Part shown: positions 37,313-49,151 of the stretch, in pieces
Position numbering within the stretch: position 1 is the first letter of the stretch
Layout: the number at the start of each line of letters is the position of its first letter
DNA from: Spisula solida
Taxonomy: Eukaryota; Mollusca; Bivalvia; Venerida; Mactridae
Direction: 5' to 3'
DNA: 64,000 bases
NCBI GenBank assembly: GCA_947247005.1
Contig: OX365948.1
Coordinates: 5,022,001-5,086,000, forward strand
Translations under genes and position numbers: made by a program
Notes under the pieces: model-generated
What the model was told of the DNA's origin: nothing
Database searches by the model: none
The model's input: only the letters and a program-made list of their open reading frames with translations

Positions 37313-38245
37313 CTGTTATCATTTTTTTCTCGAAATATTTGTGAGTGTATTGCTTTATGTAAACTGCATGTTATTTAATCGAACTATGGCCAAACGTATC
37401 ATTTTAACGCTGCACGGACGAGGCATTGTTTCTATAATGTATTAGACGTCAGTTATATTTGATTGTTCTAGATAAATATAATAAAATATAATATTATAAT
37501 AATAAATGTAAAGAATAGAGAAAGCATACAAATGAAAAAAAATGTAACAAGATAATCAACGTATAATGTGATATATTAAGAAAACAAGTTTACTAGAACT
37601 GTATAATAGCCTACAAATCATTATCACTCGAACCAGTAATCTCCATCCATATTGTACTTCCAAAAGTTTACCAACTGAGCTAGCGAGGCACATGTAGAAA
37701 TGTATCGTATATTTGCTCATATTGCGAAAACGTAATACGAAACAAAAAGCGTTTATTGACCATGACTGTAAATAAGCACTCCTTTTTGTTGAAAATGAAC
37801 ACGTCGGCTAATTAGCATGTGTAAATGTTATTGTGCCAACATATCTTGACCGCACTATATCAGTATACGCTTGAAGTTTATGTCATATGTTCTTTATACG
37901 GTACTTGTGTACTTGATATCATCTATGCCATTTAATGCATCGCAAGTCAGCAATTTATACAACTACTGGTTATAAAATATCTATAGAAATAGTGATTGGA
38001 AATATATGATTGTATGATTTAATGTAAATAAAGATGATAAAGACGCGTTGTTTATCGAAAAAAACCGAACACAATTAATGGTATACATACACACACATTA
38101 CTGGATGCTTGTATACGTATACACCTGAAGTCGTTGCCACAAAAGCACATAGAAACATAAAAATTATGTCTGAATAGGTAAACATATTCACTCTACTTTT
38201 ATCTGGAAGCGTCGAAGCTTTTACACAAGTCCGCGCCGTTTTATG
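37313..38245 (-). other. Receptor 3' UTR region and anonymous DNA
   Basis: Immediately downstream (minus strand) of the receptor stop codon at 38246. An ATTAAA on the minus strand at 38023-38018 is a candidate poly(A) signal. No other gene is seen. Confidence 0.3.
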
Positions 38246-38436
38246 TTATCCAGTGCTTTTAGTATGCATAACTCGCATTTTTATCTCCACGTTTCCATAG
38301 GAAGTAGTTCTAACTTGTTCAGAATGTATACAAGTCCTGGTGGCACATTTACACTCACCCGTCTCGTTCTTGTCTAAACATCCACAACATTTGTAACATC
38401 CAAAACAAGCTGTCCTGAACTGCTTACGGAATTTAG
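38246..38436 (-). CDS. GPCR last exon: helix 8 and cysteine-rich tail
   Basis: The acceptor TATATTTCAG lies just before 38436. The exon supplies CT to complete an Ala codon (G|CT), then reads KFRKQFRTACFGCYKCCGC and an 'ETGECKCATRTC' stretch, ending KSTG and TAA at 38248-38246. KFRxxF after TM7 is the canonical amphipathic helix 8. The dense cysteines directly after it are likely palmitoylation sites. The phase matches the donor at 39178. A GGTGAGTG inside the exon could be a donor for an alternative shorter form, but no partner was found. Confidence 0.82.
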
Positions 38437-41400
38437 CTGAAATATATTAATTTTTATATTGTCCGACGTCGATAACACTACCCTTATTTACAAATAATAA
38501 GGTAAGTAAGTAAGTAAGTAACGACTTTATTTATAATAGATAACATATTTGGTGTTATACCAATTTTCAATATGGTCTACATAATAAACATACAAATGTA
38601 TATACATTAAATATATGATAATATACAAACAAATTTATAAAGAAAATGAAACAGTATTAGTTAAACTTAACAATATAGGAGACTCATGTAGTGTTTAAAA
38701 CGTTAACTTATAATTAAATAGCTTAGTATACATACAAAATCAATAATCAACTGTGAACAAAAGTGCTATTCAATATGTATATATATTATATAAAAACGAT
38801 AATATTAAGTCAGACAGGGAAGGCAGCACTCAGCGTAACCAGCCGGGCACAGAAAACATATAAGCGGCAAAGACACTGTCCAACGTAAAAATCTAGCAAC
38901 TACAAAAGCACGGCATCCCGTCCCGAAAGTCTGCCGCCTCAGTCAGTCAAACCAAAAAGGAAACTCGTTTACATAAATTAGATAAGTGTATCAGTCTCAT
39001 AAAAGTTACGATTCATGAGGATTCGATCCCAGACATGCCATTCCAAAGTCATTACGAAGTGGTACATGTAAATGTGTAACTCTGGTGCTTGGTCCGCGTA
39101 CAATGGTAAATACATCACTGCATGCGGCCGTAGTGTCTTAAAATATGACTGAAATATGTAATCAGAAACTAACTTACCGCTCATAAAGTTATAAACCACT
39201 GGGTTGATGGCACTGTTGAAATAACAAAGAAATCTCGACGTCCAAACAATACAAATAAATGTAGTCACATCGAGACCGTTCATGACACTAGTATACCTGA
39301 AATCATTATAACAAGGACATTCAAATATAAGATATGTACACAATACGTTACCTGCCAAAAGTGTCTATACTGTTTGAATTATGTGTTGTTTTTTACTGAT
39401 GGAGAACATGTCAAGTCAAGACAAATCCATCACCAAGTAACATTATGAAGAAAGCATAAACTGGCGGTACATCGTATCCATTGAAATGGACTTGGAAGGC
39501 AATAACAAATGTAGGCTAAAATTAAAGTTGGTTTGTTTGCGCATGAATATTATTTGAAGTTTTATTTCTGTTGGACTGTTTGACCTACGGCACAGTTAAG
39601 CATGGAGGAATTGTTTTCTCTTTTTCGATGCTTCATTTATAAAATTGGAAGTTTTGCAAGCACGATCACTTGAAATAAAACGAGCTTCATTAGAAGTGTT
39701 ATACACATAATTGTGCCCGGCGTGTTTCTTTCGTGTTACTTTTGTGAATGTAAGCTATTTGTTTATTCTGTTTTTGAGATTTGTGATAACAAAACTTATT
39801 AGTAGATATATTATATAGGTATGTCTAACGTTATATGCTATTTGATATAGCATAGGACTCTTAACAGCAGATCGTTCTAAAATGTATCAAACTATTAAAA
39901 TATACCCGTATTTTATAGAAGTTTAATGATATACCATTATTTGTCATTGTTGCCATATAAGTAATACACCAATTTTTCCGTTTTGTTTTTTTGCACTTTT
40001 TATCCATGAAATAGCGCTAATATATCGCAAAAATGCATTTCAGACCCATACTACCACTGAACATGCATTTTCTGATCCTTTCCGCTACCATAGCTGGCCT
40101 GGATGGCCATTTCGGCCTTCCATTGTTTACGATCTCAGTGCACAAATTCAGGAATTTTGCTGTCATTGGTACACATGCATCCCAGGCTAACGGATATTAC
40201 GAGCCGAATGTCGTTCACGTGTTTTTGGACCCGCTGGCCCTCTTAAGAGGTTTTCCAAAGCAGAAATTACTGGTAATACCAGCCATTGCGATACGAATCC
40301 ATGTGAAATTGCTTTAACATTTAGACAAAGGGATCGGGATCAATGCCCTAAAGGTGTCCAAAATTAGGCCAACCAAGCTAAAAAAAGAAGTCTTTCGCGC
40401 AAGGGTCACTGTCACATCGTCATTTTCGGTGACCTTTAGTCTAAATGTTGACAATTTCGCCTACTTTCACTTTCGGGCAGGAGTGAAGCAACCGGATGTA
40501 TCGAGTTTTTATCAGTTCTGCAACTCAATAATGTCCAAGGGACGGAGTATAGGTTCCCTATGAATTTCTCGTAGGCCCCAAACAAAATGGTGGTAGCGGA
40601 AAGGATATGAAAGCATAAAGAAGGCAAGCGTATTCGTATACGCTTACACGAAACCGTCTAATTTAATGTAACGTCCATTCAATCATTCGGTCATCGAGGG
40701 AAATGCTTCGTTTCCATATACATTCTTAACTTATATATAAAAGTAGCACAATCTGCGGATAATGGAATTCAGGGAATAAATATCGAAGGTAAATAAAGAA
40801 GACTGGAAAGTGCAAAATTTCTGATTATCATATCTATGGTGCGGCCAATAAATCCGACGTTTCGATAATAAATAATACATATGATTGTTTAAATACGAGA
40901 AATAAGCTGTCTGCGGTCATTCATCATGAAAGTTGAATACAGAAGGCTTATGTGTCTAATGAACATAAAGCACTACATTCATCAATGTCTTTGAGTGTTT
41001 GTATCGTATATCAACCATTGGTGGTTTGGCGTCTGAACTTCTGATTGTATATACGGAGACATTTATTTGTACATACAATAATGAAAAAACAGTCTGTAAA
41101 TATGAGGAGAGTAAATGATAATCGCACTTATACAGCTAAGAAAATGTACGTTTTAAATGAACTAAGTATTACTAGAATAGCGTTTGTAATACTAATAGTA
41201 TTGACGAACATATTAAAAGCACGAATTACATGACACTCACTGTGTCATCAAATATTTATCCGATTTGATCAAATACATACGATATCTAAATAAATCCAGT
41301 ACTGGAACCACTCACGCTAGAGTCAGGCATCGAACGAACCAAGAACATCACCAAAAAGGGATATTTCAGGCAAGTCTATATACTCACTTCCGCAATCAGG

Positions 41401-44400
41401 TTAAGCCTTAATGATGATAGAGGTGCCTAGCTCTCACAGAATAGAAATATACCCAAGTCTAGCTCAGTGTCCACAATGCCTAATTGTATGGAAGTCTACT
41501 AGATATATTTTCCCAGACTAATCTTGAGAAGCATTGTCATGTACCCAATAAATATAACCGTATCGATACAAGGATAGTTCAACTGGTCTAATACCTAAAC
41601 TGCATTGTCAAAATACCTATGAAATCTCCATTCTGTCCACATAATTACATCACGTAATCAACGTGTATATTTATACAACCCGTCATAATTGTGTACACAA
41701 CTGAATCAATAATGTAGAATGCAAAACGCCATTCACACTTAAAACAGTAGGCTACATAGTCCAGAAATCCAGAAATGGCTTCAACATTGCTTTCATCTCC
41801 GAACAGATGCTTGCTGTTCCTTCGAACTTAATTTGTGTATACATGTAGTTGCAATGTATTTATACGAGTAACAAATTACGGTCAAGACGCGTCATATAAT
41901 TCAATACAAAATGTAAATACACATGTACATAATACAAAATGTCCATACAAACAATGGAGTTGATATTTTTGTGAATGAATATTTTTTGAAGTTTTATTTC
42001 TAATAGACTGTTAGACCTTATATGGCGCAGTTAAGCATGAATGCATTGTTTTTTCTTTTTCGATGCATCATTTATAAATTTGGAAGTTGTGCAAGCACTA
42101 TCATTAGAAATTAAACGAGCTACATTAGCAGTGTAATACACTTAACATATCACATAATTGTGCCCGTGTTTCTTTCGTGTAACTTTTCTGTATGTATGCT
42201 ATTGGATAGTCAACATGACTCAAGGCAGACAACTTTTGTTTATGTCATTATTTGTTTATTCAGTTTTTGAGATTTGTAATAACAAAACTTTATAGTACGT
42301 GGGACGTTCAAAAATAAACAGGACTATTGTCACAAAACCCGCATGGTTAAACAAAATAAATCAAATTATATACCATCAGAAATCGGAATCCTTTTTCTAC
42401 ATACTGTATAAATATGATCTAAAACAAATTCGCGGTCCGAGAGTTACAGGTGACTAAACAAGGTCACTAACGTTGACCCGGCGCACAAAATGACGTCGCG
42501 CTATTTGACACGGCGTTAGTGCTTCGCATAGGGCTATGAAATACGAAGTTTATAGTGATAAGGGTGATGAATACATTCCAGTACCACACTGAACCACACA
42601 AGTAATGCGTTGATGAGAATCGCATGTATTGTTCCAGATCTTACATCGAATATCTAGGCAAGAATCCGTACCTTGCTATTTTAAAAAAGTATCGGTAACT
42701 CACGTCACAAACGTTCTTATTACTTCCTATTACTTCCCTGTCTTTCAAAGCTGAAAAATTAACATTAAAGTATTTGTGCCATTCTAAAACTGATAAACGA
42801 CTTGCAGAACTGTTTCCAAAATGTAGTTACGGTACGTTTATACGATTCAGAGGACATATCATCTTACTGTTGGCAGAACTTTGTGTTTGTCCGTTTATCC
42901 TTACATTCTGGTGACGTCACGTTTGCGTCACGAATTTGTCACACTTGAAGTTCACCTTCTGTTTATTTCAGTACCTAACGTCTAAATGTCGTCATTTTTG
43001 CAGACATAGTCCAGCATGTATCATGCAATGATAAGGCGAAGTTTGAAAACAAACGATTTGATAGTATTAGAGATACACCCCATTACGTAGTCGCCATTAA
43101 TGGTAATTGTTGGGCTGCGCCGGGCGCGTGTTACCATGGTTTTAAACTGGACAATTATCAGAGGACGTGATAGTGTAACTCGATAAATTAGATATCGAAT
43201 TTTCGCAATTGAATTACGATTCCATATTATGTAATAATATGGGGAAAACATTGAAAACTGTAGCCGTGAGGGCCTCAGTCCTGTTTTTTTTAACGTCCCA
43301 CGTATATATACAGGGTGTCACAAAATATATGTTACACTAAGGAATCGTTACAATAACATGGATACTTGAGCTACATCCATGATAAATACATAATAAGAAA
43401 TGATATGTACACAAATTTTATATTGTGAACAAGTTTTTGTGAATAAACCATAACTGTCCCGTTGCGTAGCAACACTCTAATTTTTCAAAATTTGGCTTTT
43501 GTTGATTATGATTTTAACTACATCATCTCTTTAATATTGTGATGTTTGAAATATTTTAATTTCAACATCAATTTTAAGCAACAGAACATTAAACGAAGTA
43601 TTGACATGCGCCTATGGTTGCATTCGGAAACACTAAAACAATTTTTAAAGAGAAAAAAATGGACAATTGGTATTCTCGTTCAGCTAAGAGCCGTTAGAGA
43701 TTTGCAAAGTAATTACATGTGTCCAAGTAAACATACAATATTTTCTTAGTATTCAAGGCATTTTTTGCGTTTTGGGTTTTAATTTTAGTGCATGCTAATT
43801 GGCCTTTAAATGCATGGACATGTTAGTAAAAATATATTATTTTAGTTACTTTGGCAACCAATTTCCTCCAATGGTATGGGTGTGAAAAGCCCTTTTATGT
43901 CAAGTTTTATCATAGGTTTGTTGTTGCCTACCAAAACAAATGTATACCATATTGTCACATTTTAACATCTTATTCTGCTTCATAACTCATCAAGCATTCG
44001 TATTGACAAGTGTAAAAATCATACACAAATGTTTTTCTCAAAATGTAATAGTAGACCATTTACGTTTTACTCTTTAACAATGACGTCAAATTTTAACATG
44101 TAAAACGTCACTTTCATAAAAATGCACTTCAAACGTTTCTAGTAGTGAGGTTAATAAAAAACGTTTAATTATGGCATATGATATATCATAAAAAAAATTA
44201 AAGCCTCTTATTTCAAATGGTATTTCCGGATTTTATTCAATGCATATGTTAAAAAAGTTATAAAGCTACAAAACTGTAGCATATATTTTGGGACACCCTG
44301 TATGATATGTAGGTATAGCTAACATTATATGCTATTTGACATAGCATAGGAATCTGTATAGCGGATCGTACTAAAAATATATCTAAATATAAAAATAAAC

Positions 44401-47123
44401 CCGTACTTTATAGAAGATTAATAATGTACTATTAGTTGTCATTGTCATTGTTACCATTTGAAAGCATAAGGAAGGTAAGCGTATTCGTATACAATTACAC
44501 GAAACCGTCTTATCAATTTAAATTCCATTCAGTCATTTGGTCATCAAGGGAAAAGCTTGGTCTTCCATATATGGTACATGTTTAACAACTTTTAGATAAA
44601 AGTAGCACAATCTGCGGATAATGGAATCTCGAAGGTAAATGGAGAAGACTGGAAAGTGCAAGGTTTCTGATTATCATACTTATGGTACGGCCGATGGATC
44701 CGACGTTTCGTTAATAAAGGTTACATAATTATGATTGTTTAAATACGAGAAATAAGCTGTCTGCGGTCACCCATCATAAAAGTTGAATACAGAAGGCTTA
44801 TATGTCTAATGAACATAAAGCAGCACATTCATCAATGTCTGTGAGTGTTTGTATCGTATATCAACCATTGGTGGTTTGGCGTCTGAACATCTGATTGTAT
44901 CTATCGAGACATTTATTTGTACCGAATATAATGAAAATACAGAAAACATGTGTAAAGTAAATACCTATCTTATCTTATAAAGCGGATAAAATGTACGTTT
45001 TGAATGAACTACTCATGACCAGAATATCCTTTGTATTACTAGTAGTATTTAACAAGCATGTTCGAAGCACGAATTATATAACACTCACTGTGTCATCAAA
45101 TATTTACCCAATGTGATCATATATGTAGAATATCGAAATTAATCAAATACTGCAGTGCACAAACATGCCAATGCCACACATAACCGACGACAGTGTGTAG
45201 CCACGCACGCTAGAGTCAGACATAGAACGAACACACCTTATCCCCAAACAAGATATTTCAGGTAAGACTATATACTCACCCCGCGCAATCAGGGTACATG
45301 TAAGCGTTTTTGGTGATAGAGATGTGAAGTGCTATCCCTCACAGAATAGAAATGAACCAGTAAATTTCATGAATTGATATCACCCAACTGCATGTTATTA
45401 GTATTTATGCACAGTTTGGAATGTAAGCTCAATATAAGTGCGAAGTTTCAAATACCAGTAAGCTGTCATCGGATAACAGTTGTTCAATGAATTAAGTGCA
45501 ATCACTCTACGAAAAATTGACCAATACAACATACTTGACGGGCATCGTCACAGTATGGATGATCATATTTTTATACGTTCCATGAAATTCTACCATCATT
45601 ACAGAGAAGTGGATGCATGCGGACGGACTGCGTACGGACGTGTTCATGGATTAACACTTGATAGAAATTTCTGTTGTTATGGAGCAAGCAACAAGGTACA
45701 CAACCTACAAAAAAGACCTACGGAATGAATAAATTTTACTCACGAATGGAAATATTCATGTGTATTGGGTAATTTGTTTGTTCTCTCATTTCAACAAGTG
45801 GCCATTGGTTTGCCATTTCAAACAACCTACCGATTTCTTTGGCGGATGATAATTAAACAGTAGCATTTGTAGAATCACATTTTTAATGTCTAATGCTTAC
45901 CTTAATATATTAAGCGCATGGATAGGTAAATAACACAATCCGAACATAGATACGACAACAATCAGCATCCGTGCTGTTCTTCTCCGGAGTTTTAGTTGTT
46001 CCATCGCAGACTCGTATTGTAAATCTAAAATGAAGTTGTTAAACGATTCTTTAACATTAACAGAGGTGTCGTTGTTAATAAATATGTCAGCGGTACTGCC
46101 ACTGAACAATGCGTATTGATAGAAGTAAAACGTTTTAATTATTCCTGACAGTGTATCTGCTAGATATAAACATCAAATATATAAAGTAGTGTAAGTGACG
46201 TATAACTACACGTCGATGGTGTTTGTATTGACATTGATAATGTTTATCATAATTATTTATCAAAATAAATTTCAATTTAGAAACAAATATTTTATAAATA
46301 ATACAGTTCAATGTTACACTCAGTATTTAATAGTTCGCCTTAAAAGGCTTTATAAAAATTACAAAGATTTGTTTTCTTTAACTACATGATCAGCTTGTTT
46401 TTCATCAACAGGAATAAAATGGCGCGATTTCAATAAACAGTATATGACGTCAAGAAGTATTAAAGACGGAGTGTAACATTGTACTATGTTTTATAATAGT
46501 ACAATTAATCTAAATCTCTACATCAGCGTATTCCCATTATTCAAAATATGATATGATCAAATCATTCTCAGTGAAAATAAGTATACACACTTTACAAATG
46601 CATGTATATCAGGCAAATGTGTATAACTATAAGCAAAGCTCTGTATTTAGAGTATTATCTTAATTAAAATGACTTGTGCTAGTGGAATGAATAATGTCTT
46701 CGGATATTAAATAATTCTCATTTACAAAATCATTATTAACTTACTTTGTGAAATGGCACTACTAGTTGAAGCGCTAGACCAAAGGCAAGCCGCTATCATG
46801 ACGTAGGTAAATGACATCACGATTAATGGCAAAAAGTAGAAAGCAATGGCAATGAATATGTTAAATTCCTTCTCCATTTCGTCGTCCAATGGGGCACACG
46901 CCGTCATCCATGGTCGTAGTGACACCGGCACTTCATTGTCAGGAATGAGCACTTTGTTGTAAAAGTCACAACTTGGAGTTATTAGTGACACGATCCAGAT
47001 GATAACGATAATTAGTCTCGTTTTGAATTGGTTACCTTGGTGAAACAATGGATGACATATAGCCATATACCGCTCCACAGATATAGCCATCAAGGTTAAG
47101 ACGGACACAAAAACGGACACCCT
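38246..47123 (-). CDS. Class A neuropeptide-type GPCR, TM3 to C-terminus (four exons)
   Basis: Rhodopsin-family receptor for a peptide ligand at the plasma membrane, signalling through G proteins. Exons: 47123-46745, 46144-45901, 39296-39178, 38436-38246; 933 nt in all, with every junction phase-compatible and GT donors and AG acceptors. Diagnostic residues: ERY at the TM3 end with ICHPL, Trp of TM4, Pro and Tyr of TM5, CYLP of TM6, NSAINPVVYNFMS of TM7, KFRKQF in helix 8, then clustered cysteines. VSVLTL..ERYMAICHPL, CYLPIHALNILRY and NFMSAKFRKQF most resemble orexin, allatotropin and QRFP-type receptors. This is family-level inference; the ligand is not known. TM1-TM2 and the start codon are not found in the window, so the CDS is 5'-incomplete. 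Confidence 0.85.
38498..38720 (-). mobile_element. 5'-truncated LINE 3' end
   Basis: A (GTAA)n run at about 38502-38521 abuts CGACTTTATTTATAATAGAT. On the minus strand this is AATAAAGTCG followed by a (TTAC)n tail, the same layout as the CR1-type 3' end at 7765. It lies in the last intron of the receptor. Only untranslated sequence remains. Confidence 0.5.
38806..38872. repeat. Dispersed core repeat, single copy
   Basis: AAGTCAGACAGGGAAGGCAG, CACTCAGCGTAACCAGCCGG and GCACAGAAAACAT match the arms at 19620-19680 (inverse) and 20420-20475. Sits in the receptor's last intron. Confidence 0.75.
39178..39296 (-). CDS. GPCR exon with TM7
   Basis: The acceptor ATGATTTCAG lies before 39296 and the donor GTAAGT after 39178. 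The exon reads YTSVMNGLDVTTFICIVWTS then RFLCYFNSAINPVVYNFMS. NPxxY (NPVVY) is the TM7 signature. The leading G completes the Arg codon AG|G of the TM6 exon and the last G begins the Ala codon of the tail exon; the 119-nt length fits both. Confidence 0.87.
39520..41450. repeat. Tandem unit, copy 1 (in the GPCR intron)
   Basis: It aligns in order to 41960-45355 over three blocks: 39520-39955, 40607-41235 and 41310-41450. Long exact stretches include ACGAGAAATAAGCTGTCTGC and TATCAACCATTGGTGGTTTG. It carries an insert at about 39958-40606 that is missing from copy 2. No exon was found inside. Confidence 0.85.
40075..40606. mobile_element. GC-richer insert with 16-bp inverted ends
   Basis: ATCCTTTCCGCTACCA (40075-40090) is the perfect inverse of TGGTAGCGGAAAGGAT (40591-40606). 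The body is clearly GC-richer than its surroundings and contains open frames at 40033-40317 (94 codons, starting just outside the left arm) and 40354-40563, neither with a domain I recognise. Copy 2 of the tandem unit lacks this segment (CATTTGAAAGC there), so it is an insertion or a loss in copy 2. Confidence 0.6.
41485..41860. repeat. Dispersed repeat C, copy 2 (uninterrupted)
   Basis: The same segment as 26790-27001 plus 27846-27990 but without the mariner insertion. Lies between the two tandem units in the receptor intron. Confidence 0.7.
42296..43304. mobile_element. Mariner-like element, 1009 bp
   Basis: Left TACGTGGGACGTTCAAAAAT and right (inverse TACGTGGGACGTTAAAAAAA) ends continue into AACAGGAC on both sides. 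TA-bounded. Interior frames (for example 43021-43251 minus, 76 codons) show no transposase motif I can identify, so it is decayed or non-autonomous. Confidence 0.8.
43309..44302. mobile_element. Second mariner/Tc1-type element, 994 bp, different end family
   Basis: The ends TACAGGGTGTCACAAAATAT and (inverse) TACAGGGTGTCCCAAAATAT continue into ATG.TAC. CAGGGTGTCCCAAAA ends at TA sites are a familiar Tc1/mariner pattern. Only four bases separate it from the previous element. No transposase frame survives. Confidence 0.8.
45901..46144 (-). CDS. GPCR exon with ICL3 and TM6
   Basis: It ends with RRRTARMLIVVVSMFG and CYLPIHALNILR at donor AG|GTAAGC (45901). The basic RRR and the CYLP motif mark the start and kink of TM6 (Tyr in place of the usual Trp). 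The acceptor at 46144 (CTGTCAG) is chosen because it alone gives the phase needed by the preceding donor (A|GA = Arg). A stronger-looking acceptor at about 46102 would be out of phase, so the ICL3 start is uncertain. Confidence 0.8.
46745..47123 (-). CDS. GPCR exon with TM3-TM5
   Basis: Acceptor CTATTTACTTTCAG, donor GTAAGT after 46745. Residues 1-20 are the inner half of TM3 ending in ERYMAICHPL; Trp 43 is the conserved TM4 Trp; Cys 76 is the likely extracellular-loop-2 disulfide cysteine; TM5 spans about 87-112 with Pro 99 and Tyr 107. The exon's first codon is Arg if phase 0 is right. The preceding exon (TM1-TM2, first half of TM3) was not found. Confidence 0.87.
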
Positions 47124-48992
47124 CTGAAAGTAAATAGAATGTAATATTTACAAAACATTCCAAATGTCAAGCAAAGATTAATATTGATTCAACACAATAT
47201 TATTGTAAAAGTACCAAAATCCTGCAAATGTAATATGCATGTATCAGATAAACCGTTTGGCTAACGTATAACTTTGGACAATTGTAAAGTTGTTTCTGGA
47301 CAGTTTCATATAAAATGGTTTATAACGTGGCCAAGACAAGCTTGCGATTTAATTTAGTTGACCGTGGCACGCGCAAAACAATATCTACAACTATGGATCG
47401 TTTACAAACAAAAAAATAATTGCATTCGTTGTCATCTTTAAAAAGACACGTACGTTCGTAGTCATTTGATGACGGGTTTATTGTATACTGTAATGCGAAA
47501 ACAATTGTAGCAAACCTAAATCAAATCTACAGACATAGATTGGAATGTTCATAATTCAAATGTCAGTTTTTGAGTGACGATCGGACAATACTGACGCAAA
47601 TAAATGAGGATGTTGTACTGGTAAATGTTATCATTGACATTGAATAGGCACATTCATCACAGTTTCAAAATGAGTATGGCATAAAGCCTAAACAACAATT
47701 TTCTGGTTTACAGAAAATACAGAAAACAAGATTGTAGAGCCTCAGGACTCTAGATAAAAATACGAAACTTACAAAAACATTCATAATCAAGTGTTCGTTA
47801 TGTCCGAAACCCCTAAACAAAACAACGTTAATGTATTCATCTGAGAAAGGTGTAAAGGGTAAGATAACACAATAAGGTGCCAGTATTCAGAATGACGGTC
47901 TCGTGTATAGCGTATTAACTACATCAGAGTAGTATGGAAGGCACGTGTAACATCATTAAATTGGCGGCGCTCGTGTTCCCATAATATTCTACTCAAACTT
48001 TGATAAGGGTCAAGACATCATAATTCATGCCCGTATTACGTTGACAAAACAAAACACATTAAGAAAAGAACGTTGTGTAAATATTAAAAACGCCATCCAG
48101 TCTGCTTTCGAATACCTTATTAGTTACCCGGAAAAGACGACATTATGTCAAGGCATACCAAATAAGACTTATGGACATGGGCCAAGGTGGCAAGAATAAG
48201 TGGAAAATCTTTTTTTATGCTCATATTGTGAATGTGAAGATACGGACCGAATTCTGTTTTGAAAGAGGCTTGAATGCAGCACAGACATTTGAGTTCATTA
48301 TGTTTCAGACAATTACATCAGTCCATCGTTTTCAATTCAAAAATATGCACAAGGGCAATTTCTCGACCATTGTTAACTTGTGAGTTGTATAATTTGAGCA
48401 ATGTGGTCATTGAATACATGACTGTGTTCAGTTATTGTGTATTGAGGAATGGTGGAATACATTATTTAATAAATACATAATAGCATATATTCGTAATAAC
48501 AATGATGATTATCATACAAAAATCCTTGGAATTGAAATCAAACATGTAAATCACTTATAGTCGGTTGTTGCTTTGATTACACGATTAAACTAATTGATAG
48601 AATAAAAAACAATAATAGGTAGAAGTGTTATTTTGATAGTAATACAACAATTGGTTCGAACAGTGTCTTCTTTGATAACAACTTTTATTATATACCTAGC
48701 AATGTATTGTCACGAATACAGGCCAAATTACACAGTGGAATACAACGCGACAGATTGCATTTTCCGTATCATACATGTCTGATTTTCCGAATCCGTATCA
48801 TGCATGTCTGACGTGTTATATCCCGAACATATGCCAACGTCAATGACGTCACGATGTAAACATTTACTTTTTATGAATGGGAGTCGCGTTATATGCCGAA
48901 AATATGCCGTCGTTCATGGCGTCAATGTATACACATTAAACGCATTTTCGCGCGTAAAAGTGCTTTTTCACTTTTGTAGGTATATAATAAAA
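47124..48992. other. No recognised gene (possible GPCR intron)
   Basis: Searched on the minus strand for TM1/TM2 signatures (GN..V, LA..D, W.FG) without success. Only short frames without domains. Confidence 0.4.
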
Positions 48993-49151
48993 GGAATATT
49001 ACTGCAGTTGTGTTAATCCGTAAAGCCGTATTAACTCTCGTTGGTTGCGCCATACCGCATCGCTCGACCAAGCGGTCTTGCGAGATACGGCATTACACAA
49101 GCAACTCGAGTTAATACGGCCCAACGGATCAACACACTGCAGTGATATTCC
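48993..49151. repeat. 159-bp foldback
   Basis: GGAATATTACTGCAGT..TTAATCCGT...GCCGTATTAACTC on the left pairs with GAGTTAATACGGCCCAACGG..ACTGCAGTGATATTCC on the right. The arms are about 47 bases with few mismatches, and the centre pairs again imperfectly around CGCTCGACCAAGCGG. No ORF. Confidence 0.85.

Larger units (their letters stand above)
41960..45355. repeat. Tandem unit, copy 2, with two nested transposons
   Basis: It matches copy 1 at 41960-42295, 44303-44990 and 45190-45355. The 2-kb gap is two adjacent mariner-type insertions (42296-43304 and 43309-44302). Copy 1 shows the empty site GTAGATATATTATATAGGTA at about 39801-39820. Confidence 0.85.

Noticed and set aside
41384..41430. 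Mini-exon between a TTCTGTGAG acceptor and the GTGAGTATATAG donor
   Set aside because: In the phase required after the TM6 exon it hits an in-frame TAA; kept only as a splice-motif observation.
46101..46109. Acceptor TTGTTCAG at about 46102 for the TM6 exon
   Set aside because: The site looks better than 46144 but leaves the wrong phase relative to the 46745 donor and the TM6 frame.
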